From the NCBI GenBank assembly GCA_017618495.1, contig JAFZUD010000032.1:1-9732 (forward strand): a stretch of DNA of 9,732 nt. The letters are read 5' to 3'. The translations under genes and the position numbers were made by a program. Shown one piece after another: positions 1 to 5,971 of the stretch. The stretch's first letter is position 1. Every line of letters begins with the position of its first letter. The stretch comes from Bacilli bacterium (lineage in GTDB: Bacteria; Bacillota_I; Bacilli_A; RFN20; CAG-826). The notes under the pieces were generated by a model, which saw only the letters and a program-made list of their open reading frames with translations, was not told the DNA's origin and did not search any database.

Positions 1-1352
1 CTCTTGAGAAGTGGCCGGTCCATTATGTCCAGACCCTTGTGCCAAGGGTGTACATGATCATTGAGGAGATCAACCGCAGGTTCAACGCCTACATGTCCGA
101 GAAAGGCGTCTCCCCGGACGAGCAATACCAGATGAGCATCATCAGAGACGGTCAGATCCATATGACAAACATGGCCATCTATGCCGGTTTCAGCGTCAAC
201 GGCGTTGCCAAAATCCACACCGGTATTCTTAAAGAATACACATTCCGTCATTTCTACAAACTCTTCCCTGAGAAGTTCAACAACAAGACCAACGGTGTCA
301 CCCATCGCCGCTGGCTCTTGAACAGCAACGAAGAATTGGCCAACCTCATCACCGAAAAGATCGGTGATTCCTGGATCAAACACCCAGAAGAACTTGAGAA
401 GTTCAAGAAATTCGACACCGATAAAGATGTCCAAAAGAGAATCATGGACATCAAGTACAAGAACAAGGTGAAGTTCGCCAAGTACGTCCAGGACAAGTAC
501 AACATCACCCTTGATCCAGACGCCATCTTCGACGTCCAAATCAAGAGACTCCATGCCTATAAGCGTCAGCTCCTCAACCTTTTCCATATCATGCTCAATT
601 ACTTGAGGATCAAAGAAAACCCAAGCGGTTTCCATATGGAAAAGCATGTCTATGTCTTCGGCGCGAAAGCCGCTCCAAGCTACGAATACGCCAAGCGCAT
701 CATCGAGCTTATCCTTGCTGTTGCGGCGGTGGTCAATAACGACAAAGACGCGAACAAGTTCATGAAGATCATCTTCGTCGAGAACTATGGCGTCTCTCTT
801 GCCGAGAAGATCATCCCGGCCGCCGATGTCTCCGAGCAGATCTCGACCGCCGGCAAAGAAGCCTCCGGCACCTCGAACATGAAACTCATGATGAATGGCG
901 CCATCACCCTTGGCACCTTAGACGGCGCGAACATCGAAATCGCCGACAGAGCCGGAAGAGAAAACGAAGTCATCTTTGGCCTTACCGCTGAAGAAGTCCA
1001 GAAGATCAACGATGAGCATTCCTATAACCCATGGGATATCTATGAGAATAGCGAAGAAGTGAGAGCCGTCATGGATTCCCTCTTCAATGGTCCTTGGGCC
1101 TTAAGGGCGCATGACCGCTTCCGCCTCATCTTTGATGAGATCATGAACCATGGCGACCAGTACTTCATCCTCGCTGACTTCGACGCTTACGATAAAGCCT
1201 GCCAGAAAGTCGACGAATTCTATAAGGACAAAGAAAGATGGGCCAAGGCCGCGATCGACAACATCGCCATGAGCGGTGCCTTCTCTAGCGACCGCACCAT
1301 CGAGGAATACAACCGCGACATCTGGCACCTTAGCCCTTTTGAGGTGAAATAA
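1..1352 (+). CDS. glgP: Glycogen (alpha-glucan) phosphorylase, C-terminal part, truncated by window edge
   Basis: Catalyses phosphorolysis of alpha-1,4-glucan to glucose-1-phosphate in the cytoplasm. The open frame runs from base 3 with no start in the window, giving 449 residues, a bit over half of a typical protein of about 800 residues. Seen directly: LEKWPVHYVQ and PRVYMIIEEINRRF near the left end, VQIKRLHAYKRQLLN in the middle, and the PLP-site stretch EQISTAGKEASGTSNMK, in which the Lys coded at 882-884 is the expected pyridoxal-phosphate Schiff-base lysine. It is followed by GTLDGANIEI, also characteristic of the family. The C-terminus looks complete. The final codons carry GAGGTG (1341-1346), which can serve as the ribosome binding site of the next gene, whose ATG is one base beyond the stop. 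No regulatory site can be judged because the 5' end is missing. Confidence 0.97.
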   Translation, partial: LEKWPVHYVQTLVPRVYMIIEEINRRFNAYMSEKGVSPDEQYQMSIIRDGQIHMTNMAIYAGFSVNGVAKIHTGILKEYTFRHFYKLFPEKFNNKTNGVTHRRWLLNSNEELANLITEKIGDSWIKHPEELEKFKKFDTDKDVQKRIMDIKYKNKVKFAKYVQDKYNITLDPDAIFDVQIKRLHAYKRQLLNLFHIMLNYLRIKENPSGFHMEKHVYVFGAKAAPSYEYAKRIIELILAVAAVVNNDKDANKFMKIIFVENYGVSLAEKIIPAADVSEQISTAGKEASGTSNMKLMMNGAITLGTLDGANIEIADRAGRENEVIFGLTAEEVQKINDEHSYNPWDIYENSEEVRAVMDSLFNGPWALRAHDRFRLIFDEIMNHGDQYFILADFDAYDKACQKVDEFYKDKERWAKAAIDNIAMSGAFSSDRTIEEYNRDIWHLSPFEVK

Positions 1353-1353
1353 C

Positions 1354-1845
1354 ATGGAACTCCACGAACTATATCTTCTTCAGAAAGATCTCGACGCTGA
1401 GATCATGAGAAAGCACGAAGGCGTCGATTACCCTTCGACCAAAGAGAAAAGAACCCTAGCTCTTTTAGTGGAGCTTGGCGAATTCTCTAACGAAACCAGA
1501 ACTTTTAAGTTCTGGTCACTCAAAGGACCTTCCGCGAAGGAAATCGTCATGGACGAATACGCGGATGCCATCCATTTCTTCTTGTCCTTAGGCCTTACCA
1601 TCGGGCTCGATTCCTTCGAGCACACCTTTGGTGGAGAGCCATTTGAGAACCTCACCGAAGCCATCCTTGATGTCTATCAGAAAGTGGTGGAATTCTCTTA
1701 CGATTATTCGAAAGAAAAGTATGAGAAGGCCTTCCACGCTTACCTCGACCTTTTGCCACGTCTAGGCTACACTGGCGATGACATGGTTGAAGCCTACAAA
1801 AAGAAGCTTCAGGTCAATTACGTCAGACAAGAGACCCATTATTAA
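1354..1845 (+). CDS. Dimeric all-alpha dUTPase (MazG-like, dUTPase_2 family)
   Basis: Predicted to hydrolyse dUTP to dUMP and pyrophosphate, keeping uracil out of DNA and supplying dUMP for thymidylate synthesis. The 163-residue protein has the family's metal-binding pairs: E40-x-x-E43 (VELGEFSNETRTFKFW) and E68-x-x-D71 (MDEYADAIHFFLSLGL). The aromatic FKFW between them and the C-terminal GYTGDDMVEAYKKK with a following Asn (N155) also fit; in this family these contact the nucleotide. This is the helical dimeric class, not the trimeric beta-sheet Dut. The ATG lies one base after the glgP stop and is served by GAGGTG at 1341-1346 with a 7-base spacing, so translation is probably coupled to glgP. 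Its stop overlaps the next start (TAATG). A specific dCTP/dUTP preference cannot be read from the sequence. Confidence 0.88.
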   Translation: MELHELYLLQKDLDAEIMRKHEGVDYPSTKEKRTLALLVELGEFSNETRTFKFWSLKGPSAKEIVMDEYADAIHFFLSLGLTIGLDSFEHTFGGEPFENLTEAILDVYQKVVEFSYDYSKEKYEKAFHAYLDLLPRLGYTGDDMVEAYKKKLQVNYVRQETHY

Positions 1846-2405
1846 TGAAAAGACTTTTTCTCTTCCTCACGAAGCACGATATCGAGACCATCTCTTTCGA
1901 GAGATTCTTCCTCGATGTCTTTCCTGATGCCAAATTCACTTATTCAAACACAAAGGAAGGCTATTTTGAGTCCGAGGAAGACAAAGTCTTTGAACTGAAT
2001 CAGAAGCTTTCCCTCAACCGTGAGATGGAAATCTCTTTGGTGGTGGCGCACCGGGATTGGCCGCTAGAAAAGAAGCTTCTCCAAGAAGCCTTTGGCTATT
2101 TCCCAGGCCAATGCGTCTACCTCACCGACGTCATCATGAAGGAACTTACCTTTGGTAATTTCTCCTCGATTCCTCTCCTTAGCTCGGAATTCAGGCACAT
2201 CAACAAAGAGCTCATGTCGACTGCAGGAACCTTCCTCCGTTCAGGCTTAAATGGACTTAGGACCGCGGAAGCGGAAAACATCCATAGGAACACCTTCAAT
2301 TACAGGCTCAATAGATTCATCAAACTCACAGGCCTAGACATACGCGATTACCATAACGCTTTGCTTCTAGAGCTCTACTTCCAACTCGCCTCAAACGGAC
2401 GATAA
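1845..2405 (+). CDS. Small PucR/CdaR-type helix-turn-helix protein
   Basis: Probable transcriptional regulator of 186 residues. Residues about 125-183 match the C-terminal helix-turn-helix of PucR/CdaR regulators: a helix (AGTFLRSGLNGLRTAEAEN), then IHRNTFNYRLNRFIKLTGLD, then a closing helix (NALLLELYFQLA). The IHRNT-x-x-YRL-x-R pattern is the recognition helix of that family. Residues 1-120 match nothing I recognise: no PucR N-terminal domain, GAF or GGDEF-like middle domain is evident, and the protein is much shorter than usual PucR proteins of 350-550 residues. The start overlaps the dUTPase stop by one base, so it is co-translated with glgP and the dUTPase. The stop sits directly at the A-tract of the terminator. 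Its targets are unknown; control of the glycogen genes is only a guess from position. Confidence 0.75.
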   Translation: MKRLFLFLTKHDIETISFERFFLDVFPDAKFTYSNTKEGYFESEEDKVFELNQKLSLNREMEISLVVAHRDWPLEKKLLQEAFGYFPGQCVYLTDVIMKELTFGNFSSIPLLSSEFRHINKELMSTAGTFLRSGLNGLRTAEAENIHRNTFNYRLNRFIKLTGLDIRDYHNALLLELYFQLASNGR

Positions 2406-2432
2406 AAAAGGCCCCTTACTTAGGGGTCTTTT
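2404..2432. terminator. Bidirectional intrinsic terminator between convergent genes
   Basis: AAAAGGCCCC (2406-2415) pairs with GGGGTCTTTT (2423-2432) around the loop TTACTTA, with one G-T pair. Read rightward it ends in TTTT and closes the glgP operon. Read leftward it ends in a run of six T (complement of 2404-2409) and terminates the minus-strand gene. The stop codon of the minus-strand gene (complement of 2416-2418) lies in the loop. Confidence 0.85.
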
Positions 2433-3111
2433 GATTGAATGGTTTATTCGAGGATCTTCTTGGCTTGCCATATGGCTTTTTGCTGAAGGTTTTCTTTCCG
2501 CCGAAGGATTTCCTTGCTGGTTTTCCTTCTTTGAAGCTGTCCTCTTTCTTTTTAAATGTGCGTTTTGCAGGGGATTTTGCTTTTTTGAATGGCTTTTTCT
2601 CGCCTTCTTCTTTTTTCGCGAAAGGACGCTTGGCGACATGTTTGCTCTTCTGCATGCCTTTCTTTTTCTTCTCTTCTGGGACGAGGAAGTCGAGGGCGTC
2701 GGTGTCGGCGTAGACCTTAATGCCATCGGCGATGAGGGCTCTAGCGGTCAGGCCAAGTCCTTCGATCATGTTGTTTTTGAAGGAACCATCGTGGATGGTG
2801 CGGGAACCGCAGGATGGGCTTCTATCTTTAAGGATGGCGATCTTGATTCCGAAGAAGTGGCAGAGGCTTACGGCCTTCTTCGCTCCTTCGATGTATTGTT
2901 TGGTGCAGTCTTTGCCTGATTCGGTAAGGACAGCGTTATTGACGATCTCGCAAGCTTCTCTTGGGATTGGGAGTCCGCCTTCGACCTCAGGGCAGAAAGG
3001 GACGACGTCATAATGTCTCTTGAGTCTTTCGATGAAAGGGAAAGGATTGTCTTTTCCGTCAAATCTGGTTTTCTGGCCGCAAAGGCAGGCGCTTACAAGG
3101 ATCTTTTCCAT
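2416..3111 (-). CDS. DUF523/TudS-type Fe-S desulfidase with Lys-rich C-terminal tail
   Basis: Residues 1-147 form a complete DUF523 domain: LVSACLCGQKTRFDG (C9, C11), FCPEVEGGLPIPREACE (C40, E42, C54), and LKDRSPSCGSRTIHDG (S100, C101). Members of this family, named TudS, bind a [4Fe-4S] cluster through three cysteines and remove sulfur from thiouracil. C9, C40 and C101 are the likely ligands here. DUF523 fused to DUF1722 (RudS) is reported to de-modify 4-thiouridine in tRNA. This protein has no DUF1722. Residues 148-231 are instead a low-complexity basic tail: 34 of 84 residues are Lys or Arg against 6 acidic ones, with repeated basic-P/T/S-aromatic units such as KRPFAKK, KKPFKKA, KRTFKKK and KKTFSKK. 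RNA binding by the tail is inference. The start is chosen because MEKILVSACL fits the family N-terminus; no strong ribosome binding site precedes it. The gene is monocistronic and convergent with the HTH gene. Confidence 0.85.
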   Translation of the reverse strand: MEKILVSACLCGQKTRFDGKDNPFPFIERLKRHYDVVPFCPEVEGGLPIPREACEIVNNAVLTESGKDCTKQYIEGAKKAVSLCHFFGIKIAILKDRSPSCGSRTIHDGSFKNNMIEGLGLTARALIADGIKVYADTDALDFLVPEEKKKKGMQKSKHVAKRPFAKKEEGEKKPFKKAKSPAKRTFKKKEDSFKEGKPARKSFGGKKTFSKKPYGKPRRSSNKPFNQKTPK

Positions 3112-3143
3112 ACGTTAGGTAGTCTATTCCATTTGCTCCGAGT

Positions 3144-3194
3144 TTGCATTACTCAAAGTGCAGTGAATTATAAATTGTTTTATAATTGGGCACA
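3144..3194 (+). promoter_or_regulatory. Promoter for the DUF45-methylase-lipoprotein operon
   Basis: The best -10 is TATAAT at 3181-3186. Its start site would fall at about 3193-3195, on or next to the ATG at 3195, giving a leaderless mRNA. Its -35 region is poor. An alternative is TTGCAT (3144-3149) with TATAAA (3169-3174) at a 19-base spacing, giving a leader of about 14 bases with a weak GGG at 3188-3190. The sequence alone does not decide between them. Confidence 0.45.
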
Positions 3195-3195
3195 A
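3160..3195 (-). promoter_or_regulatory. Promoter for the minus-strand DUF523 gene
   Basis: On the minus strand, TTGTGC (complement of 3190-3195) and TATAAT (complement of 3167-3172) are separated by 17 bases, a standard sigma-A arrangement. Transcription would start near 3160 and leave a leader of about 49 bases before the ATG at 3111. The -35 box overlaps the start codon of the divergent gene. Confidence 0.55.
3166..3187. promoter_or_regulatory. Perfect 9-bp inverted repeat holding both divergent -10 boxes
   Basis: AATTATAAA (3166-3174) and TTTATAATT (3179-3187) are exact reverse complements separated by TTGT. Each arm contains a TATAAT hexamer, one per strand. This could be an operator covering both promoters, or simply two back-to-back AT-rich -10 boxes. 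It is not a terminator: it is all A/T in the stem and has no following T-run after a GC stem. Confidence 0.5.
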
Positions 3196-3827
3196 TGAAA
3201 AAGAGACGATTCGCTGGTAGTTTAAGCAAATATCAGATTGGGGATGAGTCTTTTGATGTTGAGATTAGGCTTTCTCCATATCGAAGGACGACTTCCTTGA
3301 CCTTAAGGAAGAATGGCTTTGTCTGCAACGCTCCAAAAGCCCTTCCGAAAGAGAAGATCGACTCTTTCATCGTTGCCTCGATTCCAAAGATCATGAAGAA
3401 GGTCAAACAAAAGCCTCTCCCAATCGAAGGCGATGACCTCTATATCTACGGAAAGAAAGAGCACATCGAAGGTTTCTCCTCTTGGTCCAAACCGAAAAGA
3501 AACAAATATCTAAAAGATATTCTTCTCCCTTATGTGACCGAGATGACCCGTTTCTATTCGGAGAAGATGGGCATCAAAGAAGCTTATTCCGTGAAGTGCA
3601 GAGACTGCCATTCCGTCTACGGCGTGAACCATCGGAAAACGGCATCGATCACCTATTCTTTGAACCTCGTCCATTATGACAAACACATCATCGATTCGGT
3701 CATTTGCCATGAACTTGCTCATTATTTTGTTTTGGGCCACAGCAAAAAATTCTATAAGATACTCTTAGGAGTTGTCCCTGATTACTGGGACAGCCGGAAA
3801 AAACTCATCAACAACGTCTATGCTTGA
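3195..3827 (+). CDS. YgjP-like (DUF45) zinc metallopeptidase-like protein
   Basis: A 210-residue soluble protein. The zinc site is seen in CHELAHYFVLGHSKKFY: H172-E173-x-x-H176 with a third ligand H182, followed by VPDYWDSRKKL, the usual C-terminal signature of DUF45/YgjP proteins. The N-terminal half (VEIRLSPYRRTTSLTLRKNG) also fits the family. The common RWGSC motif ahead of the zinc site is not intact; the aligned region reads CRDCHSVYGVNHRKTASITYSLN. Family members are SprT/WLM-like predicted peptidases of mostly unknown substrate. I chose ATG 3195 over an in-frame TTG at 3186 because the TTG lies inside the -10 region. The 3' end overlaps the following methylase start by 8 bases, so the two are likely co-translated. 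Confidence 0.85.
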   Translation: MKKRRFAGSLSKYQIGDESFDVEIRLSPYRRTTSLTLRKNGFVCNAPKALPKEKIDSFIVASIPKIMKKVKQKPLPIEGDDLYIYGKKEHIEGFSSWSKPKRNKYLKDILLPYVTEMTRFYSEKMGIKEAYSVKCRDCHSVYGVNHRKTASITYSLNLVHYDKHIIDSVICHELAHYFVLGHSKKFYKILLGVVPDYWDSRKKLINNVYA

Positions 3828-4548
3828 AAAGATAACCTCCCTCACAAACCCAAAGATCAAAAACGTCGCCAAAGCGCTTGACGCCAAAGGCGATTATTTC
3901 GTCGTCGAAGGTTTCCATATGGTCGAGATGGCCTTAAGCAAAGGCGTGGTGGAATCCGTTTTCACCATTGAGAAGACCGTTAAAGCCAAGGTCCCTCAAT
4001 ACCTCATCACCGAACCAATCCTCAAAAAGATTACTTTCAGCAAAACTCCGGAAGGAATAGTGGCCCTTTGCAGAAAGAGCCTTCATTCCCCAATCAAGAA
4101 TGACCACGTTTTGTATCTGGAGAACGTCAGAGACCCAGGCAACCTCGGCACCCTTTTAAGGTCAGCTTTAGCGTTCCGTTTCTATGACGTCGTTCTTTCG
4201 AAAGGCTGCGCTGAGGTCTATTCGCCTAAGGTCCTTATGGCCTCCCAAGGCGCCATCTTCTACCTCAACGTCAGACAAAGTGAGAACGCCTCATCTTTAG
4301 ATGATCTCAAAGAACTCAAGAACAAAGGCTATCACATCCTTGGAACCGATTTAGCCTCCTCAAAACCATTAAAATCCCTGCAAATCCCGTCTAAAATTGC
4401 TCTCCTCTTAGGAAACGAAGGCCAAGGTCTTTCTAAAGAAGCGATTGAATTTGCGGACCAAAATGTCCGTATCGAGATGGATGGGATCGATTCCCTTAAC
4501 GTCGGTGTTGCTGGCGGCATCATCATGTACGAGGCCTCCCTCAAATGA
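3820..4548 (+). CDS. TrmH/SpoU-family RNA 2'-O-methyltransferase
   Basis: Predicted to transfer a methyl group from S-adenosylmethionine to a ribose 2'-OH in rRNA. The 242-residue product has all three SPOUT motifs: motif 1 at 102-114 (NVRDPGNLGTLLR, with catalytic-type R114), motif 2 at 196-204 (LLGNEGQGL), and motif 3 near 218-238 (IEMDGIDSLNVGVAGGI, then MYE). The N-terminal substrate-binding domain begins MLEKITSLTNPKIKNV, typical of the family, which fixes the start at ATG 3820 and not at the in-frame ATG upstream at 3772. In B. subtilis a homologous gene (ysgA, reported as the 23S rRNA methylase RlmP) lies just before pheST; the similar position here makes orthology plausible but unproven. 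No clear ribosome binding site is seen; the 8-base overlap with the previous gene suggests coupling. Confidence 0.9.
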   Translation: MLEKITSLTNPKIKNVAKALDAKGDYFVVEGFHMVEMALSKGVVESVFTIEKTVKAKVPQYLITEPILKKITFSKTPEGIVALCRKSLHSPIKNDHVLYLENVRDPGNLGTLLRSALAFRFYDVVLSKGCAEVYSPKVLMASQGAIFYLNVRQSENASSLDDLKELKNKGYHILGTDLASSKPLKSLQIPSKIALLLGNEGQGLSKEAIEFADQNVRIEMDGIDSLNVGVAGGIIMYEASLK

Positions 4549-5693
4549 AACACATCGGGCTTTTGTCCTTAGTCACCATTCTCTCCGTAGGAGGATGCGT
4601 TCCAGAAACCCCGGTCGAAGAATCTAGCGTCTCCACGTTCTCTGAGAAATGGACCCGTGTCTTCGACGATTATTCTGATGAGGTTTTCGGTTATTTCGAA
4701 AACGCGCTCAAACCATTCACAGAAAACGATAAGCTCGGCTTCTATATCGAAGACACCGGCGATAAACCTCTCATCAAGGCAGAATTCCAAAGCGATGAGG
4801 ACCTTTCCCTTTCCTCAAGCGAATCTTCCGTAAAGAAGATGAAAGACTACAACGTCGAGTTATATGGCAGACTCATAGGTTCGATGAAGAACTGCACCAA
4901 AGACAGGGGATTCGATTTCTCAACCCAATTCGACATAAACAATTTGACCATCGTTTCTGACGGAGAAGAACTTGCTTCAATAAAGCAAACGTTATGGACG
5001 CATATCGCCGAAACCGAAAAAGAGGATGGCGAATATGAGCAGGGGCTCTACCTCGATTTCCAGAAAGCCGCGATGAGCAGGATGCTCTTAGGCAAGCTTT
5101 TAGGAATTGATGAAGGCTTCTACGAGAAAAATTTCATCGATATTTCTGATATTTACCCAGACCAATTCGTCATGAGCGACATCCTTAAAAGCGCTCTCCC
5201 TTTATTCATGGATGCCCTCAAAGAGGGGTACAAAGATGGCAAGGTCGCGCTAAGAAAGGTCGAGAAAAGACGCAAGAAATGGGACTATTGGGTTTATAGG
5301 GCTTTGGTTTCGATCTCTGACAAAGAAGACTATGCTTCTTTCCTCAAAGATATCGTTGAAGGCGCTTTAAATGATTCCTCGGTTTCTTCCGTCGCTTCCG
5401 ACCTAATTAGCTCGTACATCGATGAGGCTTTCGAAGACATCGAGACCATCAATGGCAGTTTCTACATTGATATTGATGACGCCGATTATATCGATTGTGT
5501 GAACTATGAATTCAATGTGACGATGAAAGAAAAAGAAGCGGCTTCCTCGGAAGCGGAAGAAACTTCCAATTTCGTCCTCAAATCAATCTCGTTCAATGGG
5601 ACGGGCTCTGGCGATTATGGCGAGAACGCATCCAACTTGTCCTATGGAGGAAGCCTCCTCAACCACGATGTTTGGAAGGAAATAGAACTATAA
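4545..5693 (+). CDS. Unrecognised lipoprotein
   Basis: A 382-residue protein I cannot assign to a family. The N-terminus has a short positive start (MKH), a hydrophobic stretch (IGLLSLVTILSV), then a lipobox VGGC with Cys18 as the predicted lipidation site, so it is probably anchored to the outer face of the cytoplasmic membrane. The mature part is acidic and Ser-rich. It contains a basic patch at 237-246 (RKVEKRRKKW) and a C-terminal Glu/Ser segment near 327-341 followed by a Gly/Asn-rich stretch. Only two Cys occur in the mature chain besides Cys18 (C117 and C318). The ATGA overlap with the methylase stop, and GAGG at 4531-4534, indicate co-translation with it. Secretion is inferred from the signal; function is unknown. 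C-ending codons are less dominant than in pheT, consistent with lower expression. Confidence 0.75.
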   Translation: MKHIGLLSLVTILSVGGCVPETPVEESSVSTFSEKWTRVFDDYSDEVFGYFENALKPFTENDKLGFYIEDTGDKPLIKAEFQSDEDLSLSSSESSVKKMKDYNVELYGRLIGSMKNCTKDRGFDFSTQFDINNLTIVSDGEELASIKQTLWTHIAETEKEDGEYEQGLYLDFQKAAMSRMLLGKLLGIDEGFYEKNFIDISDIYPDQFVMSDILKSALPLFMDALKEGYKDGKVALRKVEKRRKKWDYWVYRALVSISDKEDYASFLKDIVEGALNDSSVSSVASDLISSYIDEAFEDIETINGSFYIDIDDADYIDCVNYEFNVTMKEKEAASSEAEETSNFVLKSISFNGTGSGDYGENASNLSYGGSLLNHDVWKEIEL

Positions 5694-5717
5694 GGGGCTT
5701 TGTGCCTCTTTTCTTTT
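5692..5717 (+). terminator. Intrinsic terminator after the lipoprotein gene
   Basis: AAGGGGC (5692-5698) pairs with GCCTCTT (5704-5710) around the loop TTTGT, with one G-T pair, followed by a T-rich tail (5709-5717, interrupted by one C). The stem begins inside the stop codon. It separates the upstream operon from the T-box-controlled pheST operon. Confidence 0.75.
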
Positions 5718-5737
5718 AAGAAAAAGGGAAATACAAT
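5709..5737 (+). promoter_or_regulatory. Probable promoter of the pheST operon
   Basis: TACAAT (5732-5737) is a good -10. The hexamer 17 bases upstream, TTTTCT (5709-5714), is a weak -35 and overlaps the T-tail of the terminator. Transcription would begin about 5743-5745, just before Stem I of the T-box leader, which is the expected placement. Confidence 0.5.
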
Positions 5738-5742
5738 TAATT

Positions 5743-5960
5743 GTTCGTTGAAGCGGAGTAGTACCTAGGATGCCTTCCTCATGTGGGAGAGATGGATAGA
5801 GAGACCATCTCGTCGAAGGTCTAGCGAATTCGCCGTCTGAGAACGGAGAGGAGACTCTCCCCGTCGTGGGTTATAGCCAAAAAGAGATGACACTCAATCG
5901 AGCGTTAAAGAGGGATGGTACCGCGCGGAAGCGCTCCTGACATCCTCTTTTTTATTTTTA
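5743..5960 (+). ncRNA. T-box riboswitch leader, Phe specifier (TTC)
   Basis: Controls pheST by sensing uncharged tRNA-Phe. Stem I: the 5' side carries AGTA (5757-5760), then CTAG (5765-5768) pairing with CTAG (5821-5824), CCTTC (5773-5777) with GAAGG (5815-5819), and a distal hairpin GAGATGG (5789-5795) with CCATCTC (5805-5811). On the 3' side of the specifier loop is GAA followed by TTC (5829-5831), the Phe codon, matching the downstream gene. A second hairpin is GGAGAG/CTCTCC (5845-5860). The T-box itself is AGGGATGGTACCGCG (5911-5925), one base longer than the usual AGGGTGGNACCGCG. Its TGGT (5916-5919) can pair with the ACCA end of tRNA-Phe. Low charging should favour the antiterminator and allow pheST transcription. 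Confidence 0.92.
5907..5953 (+). terminator. T-box regulated terminator (attenuator)
   Basis: AAAGAGGGATG (5907-5917) pairs with CATCCTCTTT (5941-5950) with one bulged G. An inner hairpin GCGC-GGAA-GCGC occupies 5923-5934. The stem runs into six T (5948-5953), followed after one A by more T. The left arm overlaps the T-box sequence, so this stem and the antiterminator exclude each other. Confidence 0.85.
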
Positions 5961-5971
5961 GGAGGGACATA

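Noticed and set aside
2431..2919. Two long overlapping plus-strand reading frames rich in Phe and Leu
   Set aside because: They are antisense to the Lys-rich DUF523 tail: AAG/AAA codons read as CTT/TTT on the other strand. They have no ribosome binding site or family match, while the minus-strand frame has a clear conserved domain.
3166..3187. Palindrome as a terminator for the minus-strand gene or a small RNA
   Set aside because: The stem is only A/T pairs and lies upstream of both flanking genes, so promoter or operator is the better reading.
3772..3819. Earlier ATG for the TrmH-family methylase
   Set aside because: The extra 16 residues are the out-of-frame shadow of the DUF45 C-terminus, and the family N-terminus begins at 3820.
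5915..5971. Extended pheS start at 5915
   Set aside because: The ATG falls inside the T-box sequence and the extension would be made from the terminator region. The ATG at 5972 has a strong GGAGGG and a family-like N-terminus.
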